Assembly (NCBI RefSeq): GCF_026125785.1
Contig: NZ_JAHCKL010000009.1
Span: 1 to 64,000 of the forward strand
DNA length: 64,000 bases
Direction: 5' to 3'
Source: Hydrogenophaga sp.
GTDB taxonomy: Bacteria > Pseudomonadota > Gammaproteobacteria > Burkholderiales > Burkholderiaceae_C
How positions within the stretch are numbered: the first letter of the stretch is position 1; each line of letters begins with the position of its first letter. The translations under genes were made by a program, and so were the position numbers. This document shows positions 19,801-29,800 of this stretch, piece by piece. The notes under the pieces are model-generated. The model worked only from the letters and a program-made list of their open reading frames with translations, did no database searches and was not told the origin of the DNA.

Positions 19801-20490
19801 TCAGCGCGGGACTTCGATGTCCACCTGGCGCAGCCCGTCCGGTGGCGTGGGGAAGCCCCGCAGGGCCGCATCCAGCATCGCCGACCACAGGCCGTTGGAG
19901 CTGTTCCAGCGGCCATCGTGCGCCGCACGGGTTTCGTAGACCACCTGGCCGCTGGCGGCATGCCGGACCACGATGGAGACCTGTCGCTTGTAGTAGGGCG
20001 ACTCCATGCGCATGAAGACCGGCGCCCAGATCACCTGGCCGGTACCGGTGACGATGTAGTCCCGGCCTGGAATGCCGAAGCCCGGTCCGAAGCCGCGCCA
20101 GCCGTCGTACGGGTCCTCCCAGGGTGCGCGGGGCAGCCGCAGCGTGGCGGCGTTCACCTGCACCGTCCATGGGGCGGCGGCCATGCCTTCGGCGCGCGTC
20201 CAGCCGACCTTGGCCAGCGCCAGCGCGGTGAGGTTCTCCAGTTCGTCCTGCCCGGTGACACCGGGGCCCTGGGTCTGCGAGGGCAGGCGCTCGAAGCGGT
20301 AGATCTGCGGCGCCTGTGGCACCGCCGCAGGCGCACTGGCGCCGGGCCGGTCGCTCCAGCGGGCGAAGCTCTGTACCTGGTTGTCCACCAGGTACACGCT
20401 GGCGCAGCCGCTCAGGGCGACCATCGCCACCGCGGCCAGCAGACCGCGGAGCCAGCCGAGGCCAGCGGGTTGGGTGCTTGCTTGTTTCAT
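19801..20490 (-). CDS. Lipoprotein, DUF4136-like
   Basis: The 229-aa protein has a lipoprotein signal (GLLAAVAMVALSGCAS, lipobox Cys near residue 29), starting at MKQASTQPAG. The mature part (YRFERLPSQ ..., then repeated beta-type strands ending in a C-terminal LRQVDIEVPR) resembles DUF4136 lipoproteins of Burkholderiales. Function unknown. It faces away from ttcA's 3' end, and its gene converges with the hybrid kinase with 14 bp between. Confidence 0.7.
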   Translation of the reverse strand: MKQASTQPAGLGWLRGLLAAVAMVALSGCASVYLVDNQVQSFARWSDRPGASAPAAVPQAPQIYRFERLPSQTQGPGVTGQDELENLTALALAKVGWTRAEGMAAAPWTVQVNAATLRLPRAPWEDPYDGWRGFGPGFGIPGRDYIVTGTGQVIWAPVFMRMESPYYKRQVSIVVRHAASGQVVYETRAAHDGRWNSSNGLWSAMLDAALRGFPTPPDGLRQVDIEVPR

Positions 20491-20524
20491 GGATGGGCCT
20501 CCAGCGCGGCGGGGCATCCCGGTT

Positions 20525-21451
20525 TCAGCAGGCCTCGGGCGTTGTCGCCGCAATCGGTATGACCCCGCGCTGCGCGGTGGCGTTCCCGGTCTTTACAGAC
20601 GGGTCGGCCAGCGCCGGTTCGGGCAGAGGCTCATGGTCGAAGGCCTTGTCGCCGTTCTCATCGGCCTCGCCGGTGGCGCGCAGCGCCGTGAAGGGGTGCA
20701 GGTCGCGGTCCATCAGGTGGCTGGGCACCACGTTCTGCAGCGCGGTGAACATGTTCTCCACACGGCCGGGGAACTTCTTTTCCCAGTCCTGCAGCATCAG
20801 GCTCACCTGCTTGCGCTGCAGGTTGTCCTGGCTGCCGCACAGCGTGCAGGGGATGATGGGGAACTGCCGGATCTCGGCCCAGCGAGCGAGGTCACGCTCG
20901 GGCACGTAGGCCAGCGGGCGGATCACCACATGGCGGCCGTCGTCGCTCACCAGCTTGGGGGGCATGCCCTTGAGCTTGGCACCGAAGAACATGTTGAGCA
21001 GCACCGTCTGCAGGATGTCGTCGCGGTGGTGTCCCAGCGCGATCTTGGTGGCGCCCAGTTCGCTGGCCACGCGGTAGAGGATGCCGCGGCGCAGCCGGCT
21101 GCACAGGCTGCACATGGTCTTGCCCTCGGGGATCACGCGCTTGACGATGGAGTAGGTGTCCTGGTTCTCGATGTGGAAGGGCACGCCGAGCCGGGTCAGG
21201 TAGGCCGGCAGCACGTCGGCAGGGAAGCCGGGTTGCTTCTGGTCCAGGTTGACCGCGATGATCTCGAAGCGCACCGGCGCGCGCGCCTGCAGCTTCTGCA
21301 GGATGTCCAGCAGGCCGTAGCTGTCCTTGCCGCCGGAGAGGCAGACCATCACGCGGTCGCCCTCCTCGATCATGTTGTAGTCGACGATGGCGCGGCCGAC
21401 CTCGCGGCACAGGCGCTTTTCCAGCTTGTGGTTTTCGAATTCGATGTCCAT
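20525..21451 (-). CDS. ttcA: tRNA 2-thiocytidine(32) synthetase TtcA
   Basis: Adds sulfur to C32 of certain tRNAs using an Fe-S cluster. The PP-loop [11 protein letters not shown] sits near residues 40-50, and CxxC motifs CSLC and CTLC (about residues 118-121 and 209-212) hold the [4Fe-4S] cluster. [10 protein letters not shown] is the family's ATP-pyrophosphatase motif. The 308-aa length is normal; the start [14 protein letters not shown] matches the usual N-terminus. The last ~40 residues are a variable tail. Confidence 0.96.
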   Translation of the reverse strand: MDIEFENHKLEKRLCREVGRAIVDYNMIEEGDRVMVCLSGGKDSYGLLDILQKLQARAPVRFEIIAVNLDQKQPGFPADVLPAYLTRLGVPFHIENQDTYSIVKRVIPEGKTMCSLCSRLRRGILYRVASELGATKIALGHHRDDILQTVLLNMFFGAKLKGMPPKLVSDDGRHVVIRPLAYVPERDLARWAEIRQFPIIPCTLCGSQDNLQRKQVSLMLQDWEKKFPGRVENMFTALQNVVPSHLMDRDLHPFTALRATGEADENGDKAFDHEPLPEPALADPSVKTGNATAQRGVIPIAATTPEAC

Positions 21452-21513
21452 GGGTGAATGCGGGCAGCGCGGCGGAATCCACTCCGCCGGGACAAGCATG
21501 GTACCCGCAGGCG

Positions 21514-22776
21514 TCAGAACGTGGCCAGGGTCGCCACCACCGTGGCCGACATGGCCAGCGTGGCCAGCCAGCCCAGCCAGCGCAGGCGTCGGCCGATCAC
21601 GTGCTCGCCCATGGTCTGCCGCCGGCTGGCCAGCAGCATCATCACGGCCATGATGGGCACCGCGATCACGCCATTGAGCACCGCGGCCCAGAACAGTTCG
21701 CGCACCGGGTCCATGGGGGTGAAGCAGAGGACCACGCCACCCACCGTGGCGGCCGAGATCACCCCGTAGAAGGCCCGGCCTTCGCCCTTGTCCAGGCGGG
21801 CGCTGAGCGTGCCGCTCCAGCCGGCGGCCTCGGCCACCGCGTAGCCGGCCGAGCCGGCCAGCACCGGCACGGCCAGCAGCCCGGTGCCGATGATGCCCAG
21901 GCTGAACAGCAGGAAGGTGAAGTCGCCGGCCAGGGGGCGCAGGGCCTCGGCGGCCTGGGCCGACGTCTGGATGCTGGTGATGCCCGCCGCATGCAGCGTG
22001 GCGGCCGTGCTCAGGATCACGAAGAAGGCGATCAGGTTGGAGAACCCCATGCCGATCAGGGTGTCCAGACGGATGCGCCGCAGGTGGCGGCGCACGCTGG
22101 CGCGTGAGTGTGGCGGCCCGTCGCGTGTGTCCTCCATCTCCTGCGCGGCCTGCCAGAAGAACAGGTAGGGGCTGATGGTGGTGCCGAACAGCGCCACCAC
22201 CATCAGCAGGGCTTCGTTGCTCAGGTTCAGCCGTGGCAGCACCAGTTCGCGCAGGACGGCCCACCAGTCCAGGCGCACGGTGAACACCACCGCCACGTAA
22301 GCCAGCAGCGCCAGGGTCAGCCACTTGAGGCCCCGCACATAGGTGCGGTAGGGCAGGAAGACCTGCAGCAGCAGGCTGACAACGCCGAAGCCCGCGGCGT
22401 ACAGGTGGGTCGAGCCGCCGATCAGCAGGCGCAGCGCCTCCGCCATGGCGGCGATGTCGGCCGAGATGTTGAGCGTGTTGGCGACCACCAGAAGACCCAC
22501 CGTGAGCAGCAGCACGCTGCGCGGAAAGGCGTCGCGGATGTTGGCCGCCAGGCCCTTGCGCGTGACGTGGCCGATGCGCGCGCTGATGACCTGGATGGCC
22601 GCCATCAGCGGCAACGTGAACACCACCGTCCAGAGCAGGGAGAAACCAAACTGCGCGCCGGCCTGGGAGTAGGTGGCGATGCCGCTGGGGTCGTCGTCGG
22701 CGGCACCCGTGATCAGACCTGGGCCGAGCTGGCGAAGCCCCTTGTTCAGCCTGGCCCGCAGCGCCGCTGGCTTCAT
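21514..22776 (-). CDS. NRAMP-family divalent metal transporter (variant metal site)
   Basis: The 420-aa protein with 11 or so membrane segments. TM1 carries DDDPSG (Asp29-Pro30-Ser31) where classic Mn/Fe NRAMPs have DPGN, and TM6 has ISPYLFFWQ (Ser202-Pro203-Tyr204) in place of the metal-binding Ala/Ser-x-x-Met-Pro-His. Loss of Met and His suggests it does not share the usual Mn2+/Fe2+ selectivity. It lies between ttcA and folB on the same strand. Substrate unknown. Confidence 0.88.
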   Translation of the reverse strand: MKPAALRARLNKGLRQLGPGLITGAADDDPSGIATYSQAGAQFGFSLLWTVVFTLPLMAAIQVISARIGHVTRKGLAANIRDAFPRSVLLLTVGLLVVANTLNISADIAAMAEALRLLIGGSTHLYAAGFGVVSLLLQVFLPYRTYVRGLKWLTLALLAYVAVVFTVRLDWWAVLRELVLPRLNLSNEALLMVVALFGTTISPYLFFWQAAQEMEDTRDGPPHSRASVRRHLRRIRLDTLIGMGFSNLIAFFVILSTAATLHAAGITSIQTSAQAAEALRPLAGDFTFLLFSLGIIGTGLLAVPVLAGSAGYAVAEAAGWSGTLSARLDKGEGRAFYGVISAATVGGVVLCFTPMDPVRELFWAAVLNGVIAVPIMAVMMLLASRRQTMGEHVIGRRLRWLGWLATLAMSATVVATLATF

Positions 22777-22801
22777 GCGGGTCGGCCGGCGGGCCCGTTG
22801 G

Positions 22802-23182
22802 TCACCACTGGCCGCTTTCCATGCGGATGGCGACCTCGCAGTCCTCGAAGATCTCCAGCTTGGCGATCTTCACCCGCACGCCGATCACGCCGGGCAACTG
22901 CATGAGCCGGCGCGTGAGCTTGCCGATCAGGCTCTCCAGCAGGTTGACGTGCTCGGCGGTGCATTCGTCGATGATGATCTGGCGGACCTTGCGGTAGTCC
23001 AGCACATGGCCGATGTCGTCGTCGTGCGGCATCAGTGGCTGCGTGCCCTGGTTGAGCTCGGCGTCCACCTGGATCGGTTGCGGCGAGGATTTCTCGTGGT
23101 CGAGGATGCCCAGATTGGCATTGAAGCGCAGGCCGCTCAGGGTAAGGATCTGGGTGCCCGCGTAGGTCAGGGACTTCGGCAT
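22802..23182 (-). CDS. folB: Dihydroneopterin aldolase
   Basis: The 126-aa folate-pathway enzyme converts dihydroneopterin to 6-hydroxymethyl-dihydropterin and glycolaldehyde. The conserved Tyr/Glu region is DIGHVLDYRKV, and LLESLIGKLTRRLM and VRVKIAKLEIF (with the catalytic Lys region) are typical. It directly follows the FolM-like reductase gene (7 bp apart), so the two form a folate/pterin unit. Confidence 0.94.
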   Translation of the reverse strand: MPKSLTYAGTQILTLSGLRFNANLGILDHEKSSPQPIQVDAELNQGTQPLMPHDDDIGHVLDYRKVRQIIIDECTAEHVNLLESLIGKLTRRLMQLPGVIGVRVKIAKLEIFEDCEVAIRMESGQW

Positions 23183-23189
23183 GGTGCGC

Positions 23190-23981
23190 TCACATCAGGG
23201 AGAAGTCGCGCTCGAAGCGCATGAGGTGCTGGCCGCCGTCCACCAGCAGCGTGGTGCCGGTGAGGGAGCCGTTGGTCAGCGCGAAGGCCACGGTGGCCGC
23301 CACATCCTGCGGCGTGGACGAGCGGCCCAGCGGGGATTGCCGGTGCAGTTCGGCGAACCTGTCGTCGCTGAGCAGGTGACTGGTGAGCGTGAGACCGGGG
23401 GCGACGCCGACCACCCGCAGGCGCGGCGCCAGCGCCAGCGCCAGCATGGTGTTGGCGGTTTCCAGGGCGGCCTTGGACAGCGTGTAGCTGAAGAAGTCCG
23501 GGTTCAGGTTCCAGAGTTTCTGGTCCAGCAGGTTGACCACCACACCCTCGCCGTCGCGCGCCTCCAGGTGGGCATGCAGCGCCTGCGCCAGCAGGATGGG
23601 CGCGCCGGTGTTGGCGCGCAGGTGGGCGTCCAGCGCGGCGAAGCCGAAGGTCTGGGCGCTGTCGTGCTCGAAAGTGGAGGCGTTGTTCACCACCGCGTCC
23701 ACCTGGCCGAAATGCGCCGCCACGGCAGGCAGCAGCGCGCGCACCGAGTGCTCGTCGGCCAGGTCGGCCTGGAAGGTGGCTGCGCTGTCCGCCCTGCCGC
23801 TCAGCGCGTTGCAGTCCTCGGCCGTCTGCTGGGCTTCGGCCTGGGAGTGCCGGTGGTGCACCGCGACGTTCCAGCCCGAGCGGGCCAGCAGCAGCGCGAT
23901 CTCGCGGCCCAGGCGCTTGCCGGCGCCGGTGACGAGGACCGTGCGCGGGGTGGTGGAAGGGGCGGGGGCGGTACTCGACAT
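23190..23981 (-). CDS. folM: Pteridine/dihydromonapterin reductase-like SDR
   Basis: The 263-aa short-chain dehydrogenase. The nucleotide-binding start is VLVTGAGKRLGREIALLLA, NNAS is at ~residue 100, and the catalytic YTLSK (YxxxK) near 175. The GxxxRxG-type turn (GAGKRLG) is the mark of the pteridine reductase/FolM group, which uses NADPH. It is followed at once by folB, which supports a pterin role. The start ATG shares the CATG at 23979-23982 with a possible start of the divergent MidA gene. Confidence 0.83.
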   Translation of the reverse strand: MSSTAPAPSTTPRTVLVTGAGKRLGREIALLLARSGWNVAVHHRHSQAEAQQTAEDCNALSGRADSAATFQADLADEHSVRALLPAVAAHFGQVDAVVNNASTFEHDSAQTFGFAALDAHLRANTGAPILLAQALHAHLEARDGEGVVVNLLDQKLWNLNPDFFSYTLSKAALETANTMLALALAPRLRVVGVAPGLTLTSHLLSDDRFAELHRQSPLGRSSTPQDVAATVAFALTNGSLTGTTLLVDGGQHLMRFERDFSLM

Positions 23982-24009
23982 GAAGGACAATCCGGGGGTG
24001 CGGACCCCC

Positions 24010-25125
24010 ATGGCCAATGACCCCGAGAGTGTAGCGAGCCCCCTGCTGGCGCGGGTGCGCGAGGCCATCGTGCAGGCCGGCGGCTGGATCGGCCTGGACA
24101 CCTTCATGGCACTGGCCCTCTACGAGCCCGGCTTGGGCTACTACGCGGGGCGCGCGCGCCAGTTCGGCCACCTGCCGCAGGACGGCAGCGACTTCGTCAC
24201 CGCGCCCGAACTCACGCCGCTGTTTGGCCGCACGCTGGCGCGCCAGGTGGCGCAGGCGCTGCAAGCCACCGGCACCGACGAGATCTGGGAATTCGGGGCC
24301 GGATCGGGCGCGCTGGCCCTGCAGGTGCTGGATGCCCTGGCCGCGAACGGCCAGCCGCCCGCACGCTACACCATCGTGGATGTCTCGGGCAGCCTGCGCC
24401 AGCGGCAGCGCGAGACCCTGGCCCCGCACGCCGGCCGCGTGCACTGGGCCGACGCGCTGCCCGACCGCATGGCCGGCGTGGTGCTGGGCAACGAGGTGCT
24501 GGATGCGATGCCGGTGCAACTGCTGGCCCGGGTCGGCGGCGCGTGGCATGAGCGCGGCGTCGCGCTGGACGGCGCCGGCCGCCTGGCCTGGGCCGATCGC
24601 CCCACCACATTGCGGCCGCCGGTCGAGGTGCCAGGCGAGCACGACTACCTGACCGAGATCCACCCCCAGGGTGAAGCCTTCGTTCGCACCCTGGCCGACC
24701 GCCTTGGGCGCGGCGCGGCGTTCCTCATCGACTACGGTTTTCCCGAGGCCGAGTACTACCATCCGCAGCGCGCCATGGGCACCCTGGTCTGCCACCGCGG
24801 CCACACCAGCGACGCCAACCCCCTGGCCGAGGTGGGTGAGAAGGACATCACCGCCCACGTCAACTTCACCGGCGTGGCCCTGGCCGCGCAGGACGCCGGC
24901 CTGGCCGTGCTGGGCTACACCAGCCAGGGCCGTTTCCTCCTCAACTGCGGGTTGGTGGAGGAGGCCCGCGATGCCGGTGTGCGGGACAACGCGCTGATGC
25001 AGAAGCTCGTGAACGAGCACGAGATGGGCGAACTCTTCAAGGTACTGGCGCTGGCGCCAGCCGCCAGCAGCACGGGCTGGGTGCCCATGGGCTTCATGGC
25101 CGGCGACCGTACCCACCGTCTGTAG
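24010..25125 (+). CDS. MidA/NDUFAF7-family SAM-dependent methyltransferase
   Basis: The 371-aa protein (from MANDPESVAS; an in-frame ATG at 23980 would add 10 residues). The family includes mitochondrial NDUFAF7, which methylates an Arg of complex I. The SAM site is EFGAGSGALALQVLDAL, and LGNEVLDAMPV and LIDYGFPEAEYYHPQR are family signatures. The bacterial substrate is unknown. It is divergent from the folM-like gene and followed by DUF2905 after 8 bp. Confidence 0.9.
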   Translation: MANDPESVASPLLARVREAIVQAGGWIGLDTFMALALYEPGLGYYAGRARQFGHLPQDGSDFVTAPELTPLFGRTLARQVAQALQATGTDEIWEFGAGSGALALQVLDALAANGQPPARYTIVDVSGSLRQRQRETLAPHAGRVHWADALPDRMAGVVLGNEVLDAMPVQLLARVGGAWHERGVALDGAGRLAWADRPTTLRPPVEVPGEHDYLTEIHPQGEAFVRTLADRLGRGAAFLIDYGFPEAEYYHPQRAMGTLVCHRGHTSDANPLAEVGEKDITAHVNFTGVALAAQDAGLAVLGYTSQGRFLLNCGLVEEARDAGVRDNALMQKLVNEHEMGELFKVLALAPAASSTGWVPMGFMAGDRTHRL

Positions 25126-25133
25126 GCGTTGCC

Positions 25134-25328
25134 ATGATCCGCTGGATGCTCGTCATCTTCCTGGCCTTGCTGCTCATCAGTTGGTTCACACCGCTGCTGC
25201 AGAAACTGGGCTTTGGCAAGCTGCCCGGGGACTTCCGCTTCCGCGCCTTCGGGCGCGAATGGTTCCTGCCCTTCACCACCACCATCGTGCTCAGCTTCGT
25301 GGCCAGCCTCATTGGCCAGCTCATCTGA
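25134..25328 (+). CDS. DUF2905 small membrane protein
   Basis: The 64-aa protein with two membrane helices joined by a short basic/Gly loop, KLGFGKLPGDFRFR, which is the DUF2905 signature. Found widely in bacteria; function unknown. It is closely spaced after the MidA gene and so is likely cotranscribed. Confidence 0.85.
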   Translation: MIRWMLVIFLALLLISWFTPLLQKLGFGKLPGDFRFRAFGREWFLPFTTTIVLSFVASLIGQLI

Positions 25329-25402
25329 GCATACCCAAGGGAGTGTCTTGAAGCGGGAGGGAACAGCCCCATCTGCGCTGGAAATCCCTTCCGGAGCCGT
25401 TC

Positions 25403-25849
25403 ATGAATGCCGATGCCCCGCTGCACGTCGTCTGTCCCCATTGCCACACCACCAACCGGGTCGCCGCGGACGCCCTGGTGCAGGCGCCGGATTGCGGCAA
25501 GTGCCACCAGCCCTTGTTCGAAGGCCATCCCGTGGCGCTGGACGAAGCCGCGTTCGAGAAACACGTCGCCCGATCGCAGTTGCCGGTGCTGGTGGATTTC
25601 TGGGCCGCCTGGTGCGGCCCCTGCCGCATGATGGCGCCGCAGTTCGAGGCCGCCGCCCGCGAACTGGAGCCCCGGGTGCGCCTGGCCAAGGTGGACACCG
25701 AGCAGGCCCAGGCGCTGGCCACGCGCCTGCAGATCCGCAGCATCCCCACGCTGGCGCTGTTCGTCGGTGGCCGCGAGGTGGCGCGCCAGCCCGGCGCCAT
25801 GGGCGCGGCCGACATCGTGCGCTGGACGCGCTCGCACCTGCGCGGCTGA
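25403..25849 (+). CDS. trxC: Thioredoxin 2
   Basis: The 148-aa thioredoxin has the N-terminal zinc ribbon of TrxC (CPHC at residues ~11-14 and CGKC at ~31-34), then a thioredoxin fold with the active site WCGPC and the cis-Pro region IPTLALFVGG. Cytosolic disulfide reductase, in E. coli induced by oxidative stress (OxyR). It stands alone between the DUF2905 gene and glk, with 76 bp to glk. Confidence 0.95.
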   Translation: MNADAPLHVVCPHCHTTNRVAADALVQAPDCGKCHQPLFEGHPVALDEAAFEKHVARSQLPVLVDFWAAWCGPCRMMAPQFEAAARELEPRVRLAKVDTEQAQALATRLQIRSIPTLALFVGGREVARQPGAMGAADIVRWTRSHLRG

Positions 25850-25925
25850 GCCGGACCCGGCAGCAACCCAGCACCCACGCGGGTTGATCCGGCCGGTGCC
25901 GGTGCCGCGCGGTATGGTCGGGGCC

Positions 25926-26927
25926 ATGTCCGTCGCGCCACACCCCTCTCCTTCCCTCCCGTCCCAAGGACGCGGCCGCCTGCTGGCCGATATCGGCGGT
26001 ACCCACGTCCGCTTTGCCTGGCAGGACGCCTCCGGGGCCCCGATCGAACACGTCAGCGTGCTGCGCGTCGCGGAGCAGGCCTCGCTGCAGGACGCGCTAC
26101 GCACCTATCTGGCCGGCCTGCATGGGCGGCGCCCGAGTGAGGCCGCGTTTGCCATGGCCAACCCGGTCACGGGCGACGAGGTGCGCATGACCAACCACCA
26201 CTGGGCGTTCTCCCAGGCCGCGCTCAAGGCCGAGTTCGGCCTGCAGTCCCTGCGCGTGCTCAACGACTTCACCGCCCTGGCCCTGGCGCTGCCGCACCTG
26301 GCGCCCGACGAACTTCGCCAGGTGGGAGGCGGCTCTGCGCGCGTGGACGCCGCCATCGGCCTGGTTGGGCCGGGCACTGGGCTGGGCGTCTCGGGCCTGC
26401 TGCCCGATGGCCGCGGCGGCTGGGTGCCGCTGCAGGGCGAGGGCGGGCATGTCACCCTGCCGGCGGCCACGCGGCGTGAGCGGCTGGTCATGGATGCACT
26501 GGTGCGGCGCCATGGCCACGCCTCCGCCGAGCGCGTGGCCAGCGGCATGGGCTTGCTGGACACCTTCGAGCTGCTTTGCGAGGCCGACGGTGCGGACACG
26601 GCAGGGCTGGACAGCGCGGCCGCCGTCAGCGGCGCGGCGATGGCAGGACGGCACCCGCAGGCCGTGGAGGCGTTGGATATGTTCTGCGCCGTGCTCGGCG
26701 CGGTGGCCGGCAACCTGGCGCTCACGCTGGGTGCGCAGGGTGGCATCTATATCGGTGGCGGCATCGTGCCCAGGCTGGGCGACTGGCTGGACCGTTCGCC
26801 GTTCCGCAGCCGCTTCGAGGCCAAGGGGCGCTTCGAGACCTACCTCGCGTCCATTCCGGTGTGGGTGATCACGGCGAGCCAGTCACCGGCTTTGCTGGGT
26901 GCAGCGCGCGCGCTGGACCGGCGCTGA
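25926..26927 (+). CDS. glk: Glucokinase
   Basis: The 333-aa ATP-dependent glucokinase of the Glk (not ROK) type. The phosphate-binding N-terminus is LLADIGGTHVRFAWQD, the glucose site LNDFTALALALPHL with Asp, and the C-terminal IYIGGGIVPRLGDWL. The start MSVAPHPSP is preceded by ATG codons a few residues earlier. It adds 6-phosphate to glucose, so it would feed the trehalose operon about 2 kb downstream, though the genes are not in one unit. Confidence 0.93.
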   Translation: MSVAPHPSPSLPSQGRGRLLADIGGTHVRFAWQDASGAPIEHVSVLRVAEQASLQDALRTYLAGLHGRRPSEAAFAMANPVTGDEVRMTNHHWAFSQAALKAEFGLQSLRVLNDFTALALALPHLAPDELRQVGGGSARVDAAIGLVGPGTGLGVSGLLPDGRGGWVPLQGEGGHVTLPAATRRERLVMDALVRRHGHASAERVASGMGLLDTFELLCEADGADTAGLDSAAAVSGAAMAGRHPQAVEALDMFCAVLGAVAGNLALTLGAQGGIYIGGGIVPRLGDWLDRSPFRSRFEAKGRFETYLASIPVWVITASQSPALLGAARALDRR

Positions 26928-26933
26928 GCGGTC

Positions 26934-27350
26934 TCAGTCGCTGTCCTCCTCCAGGTTCCAGCGGAAGCCGCAGCGCTTGCAGCACACCGGTACCCAGGAC
27001 GCCTGGGGACGGTGCTGTGCCTCCACCAACTGCAACTGGCCATAGGCCTTGCATTGCGGGCAATTGGCCTGGTTGGCCATCTCCTCGGCGTGCATCAGCA
27101 GGTAGATGTAGCGCCGCAGCGACCACAGCGTGATCACGCCGCACACCACGATGAAGGCAAGGTCCAGGAACTGCTCGCCGGGCGTGCCTCCGCCCAGGGC
27201 CTCCAGGCTGGCCAGCAGGGCCACCGCGGAGAGCAGGGCCAGGGCCATGTGCGCGTGGCTGGAGAGCAGCTCGCGCTCGTACCACTTGCGAAATCCCATG
27301 CGCCGGATGCCGTCGGCCAGCGTACGGTTGAGGGGATTGCGGTTGGGCAT
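26934..27350 (-). CDS. Membrane protein with a zinc-ribbon-like C-terminus
   Basis: The 138-aa protein. Two membrane helices lie at about residues 35-55 and 65-85; the C-terminus carries two cysteine pairs (CPQC and CCKRC) about 30 residues apart, as in a zinc ribbon, and a short acidic tail (NLEEDSD). I chose the start MPNRNPLNRTL. Function unknown. It converges with glk only 6 bp away. Confidence 0.7.
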   Translation of the reverse strand: MPNRNPLNRTLADGIRRMGFRKWYERELLSSHAHMALALLSAVALLASLEALGGGTPGEQFLDLAFIVVCGVITLWSLRRYIYLLMHAEEMANQANCPQCKAYGQLQLVEAQHRPQASWVPVCCKRCGFRWNLEEDSD

Positions 27351-27436
27351 GGTGAGCGCCTGAAGATGTGCCATGTTGGCACAGGGCGTCAGGCGCACCA
27401 AGCGGGGCGTGCGATTCCCCACGTCCGCCCTGGGAT

Positions 27437-28345
27437 TCAGCCCTCGCTGCCGAGCTGGCGCCAGGCGAATGCCGGCGCGCGGCCTTCACGGTCCTGTCCC
27501 GCGTACACCATGAGGTGAGGCACCGGAATCTGTATCCCTTTGGCGTCGAACGCGGCCTTGAGGCGGCGCAGGTACTCGCGCTTGATCCCCCATTGCTCCA
27601 AGGGCTGGGTGCGGAAACGGCAGCGGATGACCACGCCGGAGTCGGCCCAATTGTCCACGCCGGCGATCTCCATTTCGGCCAGGATGAGGGGAGCGAAGGC
27701 CGGGTCACCGCGCAGCTGTTCGGCCACGTCGCGCATCACGCCCATCACATCCTCCACGTTCTCCCGGAAAGCCACGCGGATGTCCATGACCGCGTTGCTG
27801 AAGTCGCGCGTCATGTTGATCACCGTGTTGATGGTGCCGTTGGGCACGTAATGCACGTTGCCGTCGTAGTCGCGCAGTTGCACATAGCGCAGGGTCACTT
27901 CCTCGACCAGGCCCGCGTGGTCGCCGATCTTGACCACGTCGCCCTGGCGGATCTGGTTCTCCAGCAGCAGGAAGAAACCGGTGAAGTAGTCCTTGACCAG
28001 GCTTTGGGCGCCAAAGCCCACGGCCAGGCCGACCACGCCGGCCGCGCCCAGGATGGGCGCCACCGAGACGCCGACCTCGGCCAGCACCAGCATGCCGGCC
28101 ACCAGGCTCACCACCACCGCGATCAGGTAGCGGAACACCTGGTCCAGGGTCTGGGCGCGTTTGGTGGCTTCGCGGTCGTCCAGGCGGCTGGCGATGCGTT
28201 CGCGCAGCGTGCGCACGGCGCGGTGCAGCAGCTTGACCAGCAGCCACGCCGCCAGGACGATGAGCACGATGCGCGTGAGGCTGGCGGCTGCCCCGCCCAG
28301 GTTGGCCCACCAGCGGCTGGCGATGTCGATGAGGTTGTCATTCAT
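27437..28345 (-). CDS. MscS-family mechanosensitive channel
   Basis: The 302-aa inner-membrane channel. Three membrane segments lie in the first ~140 residues; the TM3 pore helix is VGLAVGFGAQSLVKDYFTGF, with small residues spaced as in MscS. A cytoplasmic beta domain follows (GDVVKIGDHAGLVEEVTL and HYVPNGTINTVINMT). It would release solutes at hypo-osmotic shock. It lies downstream of the trehalose operon but is separated from it by a strong terminator. Confidence 0.92.
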   Translation of the reverse strand: MNDNLIDIASRWWANLGGAAASLTRIVLIVLAAWLLVKLLHRAVRTLRERIASRLDDREATKRAQTLDQVFRYLIAVVVSLVAGMLVLAEVGVSVAPILGAAGVVGLAVGFGAQSLVKDYFTGFFLLLENQIRQGDVVKIGDHAGLVEEVTLRYVQLRDYDGNVHYVPNGTINTVINMTRDFSNAVMDIRVAFRENVEDVMGVMRDVAEQLRGDPAFAPLILAEMEIAGVDNWADSGVVIRCRFRTQPLEQWGIKREYLRRLKAAFDAKGIQIPVPHLMVYAGQDREGRAPAFAWRQLGSEG

Positions 28346-28359
28346 GAGGGGTCCTCCGA

Positions 28360-28406
28360 AAAGAAGAAAAGGCAAAGCGGGCGACGGCCCTGCGGCCGTC
28401 GCCCGC
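28360..28406 (-). terminator. Rho-independent terminator after otsA
   Basis: A perfect 13-bp stem (GCGGGCGACGGCC at 28377-28389, its complement at 28394-28406) with a CTGC loop. Reading on the minus strand it is followed by a T-rich tract (complement of 28360-28376). It begins 12 bp after the otsA stop codon and ends the otsB-GH15-otsA transcript before the mscS gene. Confidence 0.85.
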
Positions 28407-28417
28407 GGCGAAAAGGT

Positions 28418-29799
<1,382 letters not shown>

Positions 29800-29800
<1 letters not shown>

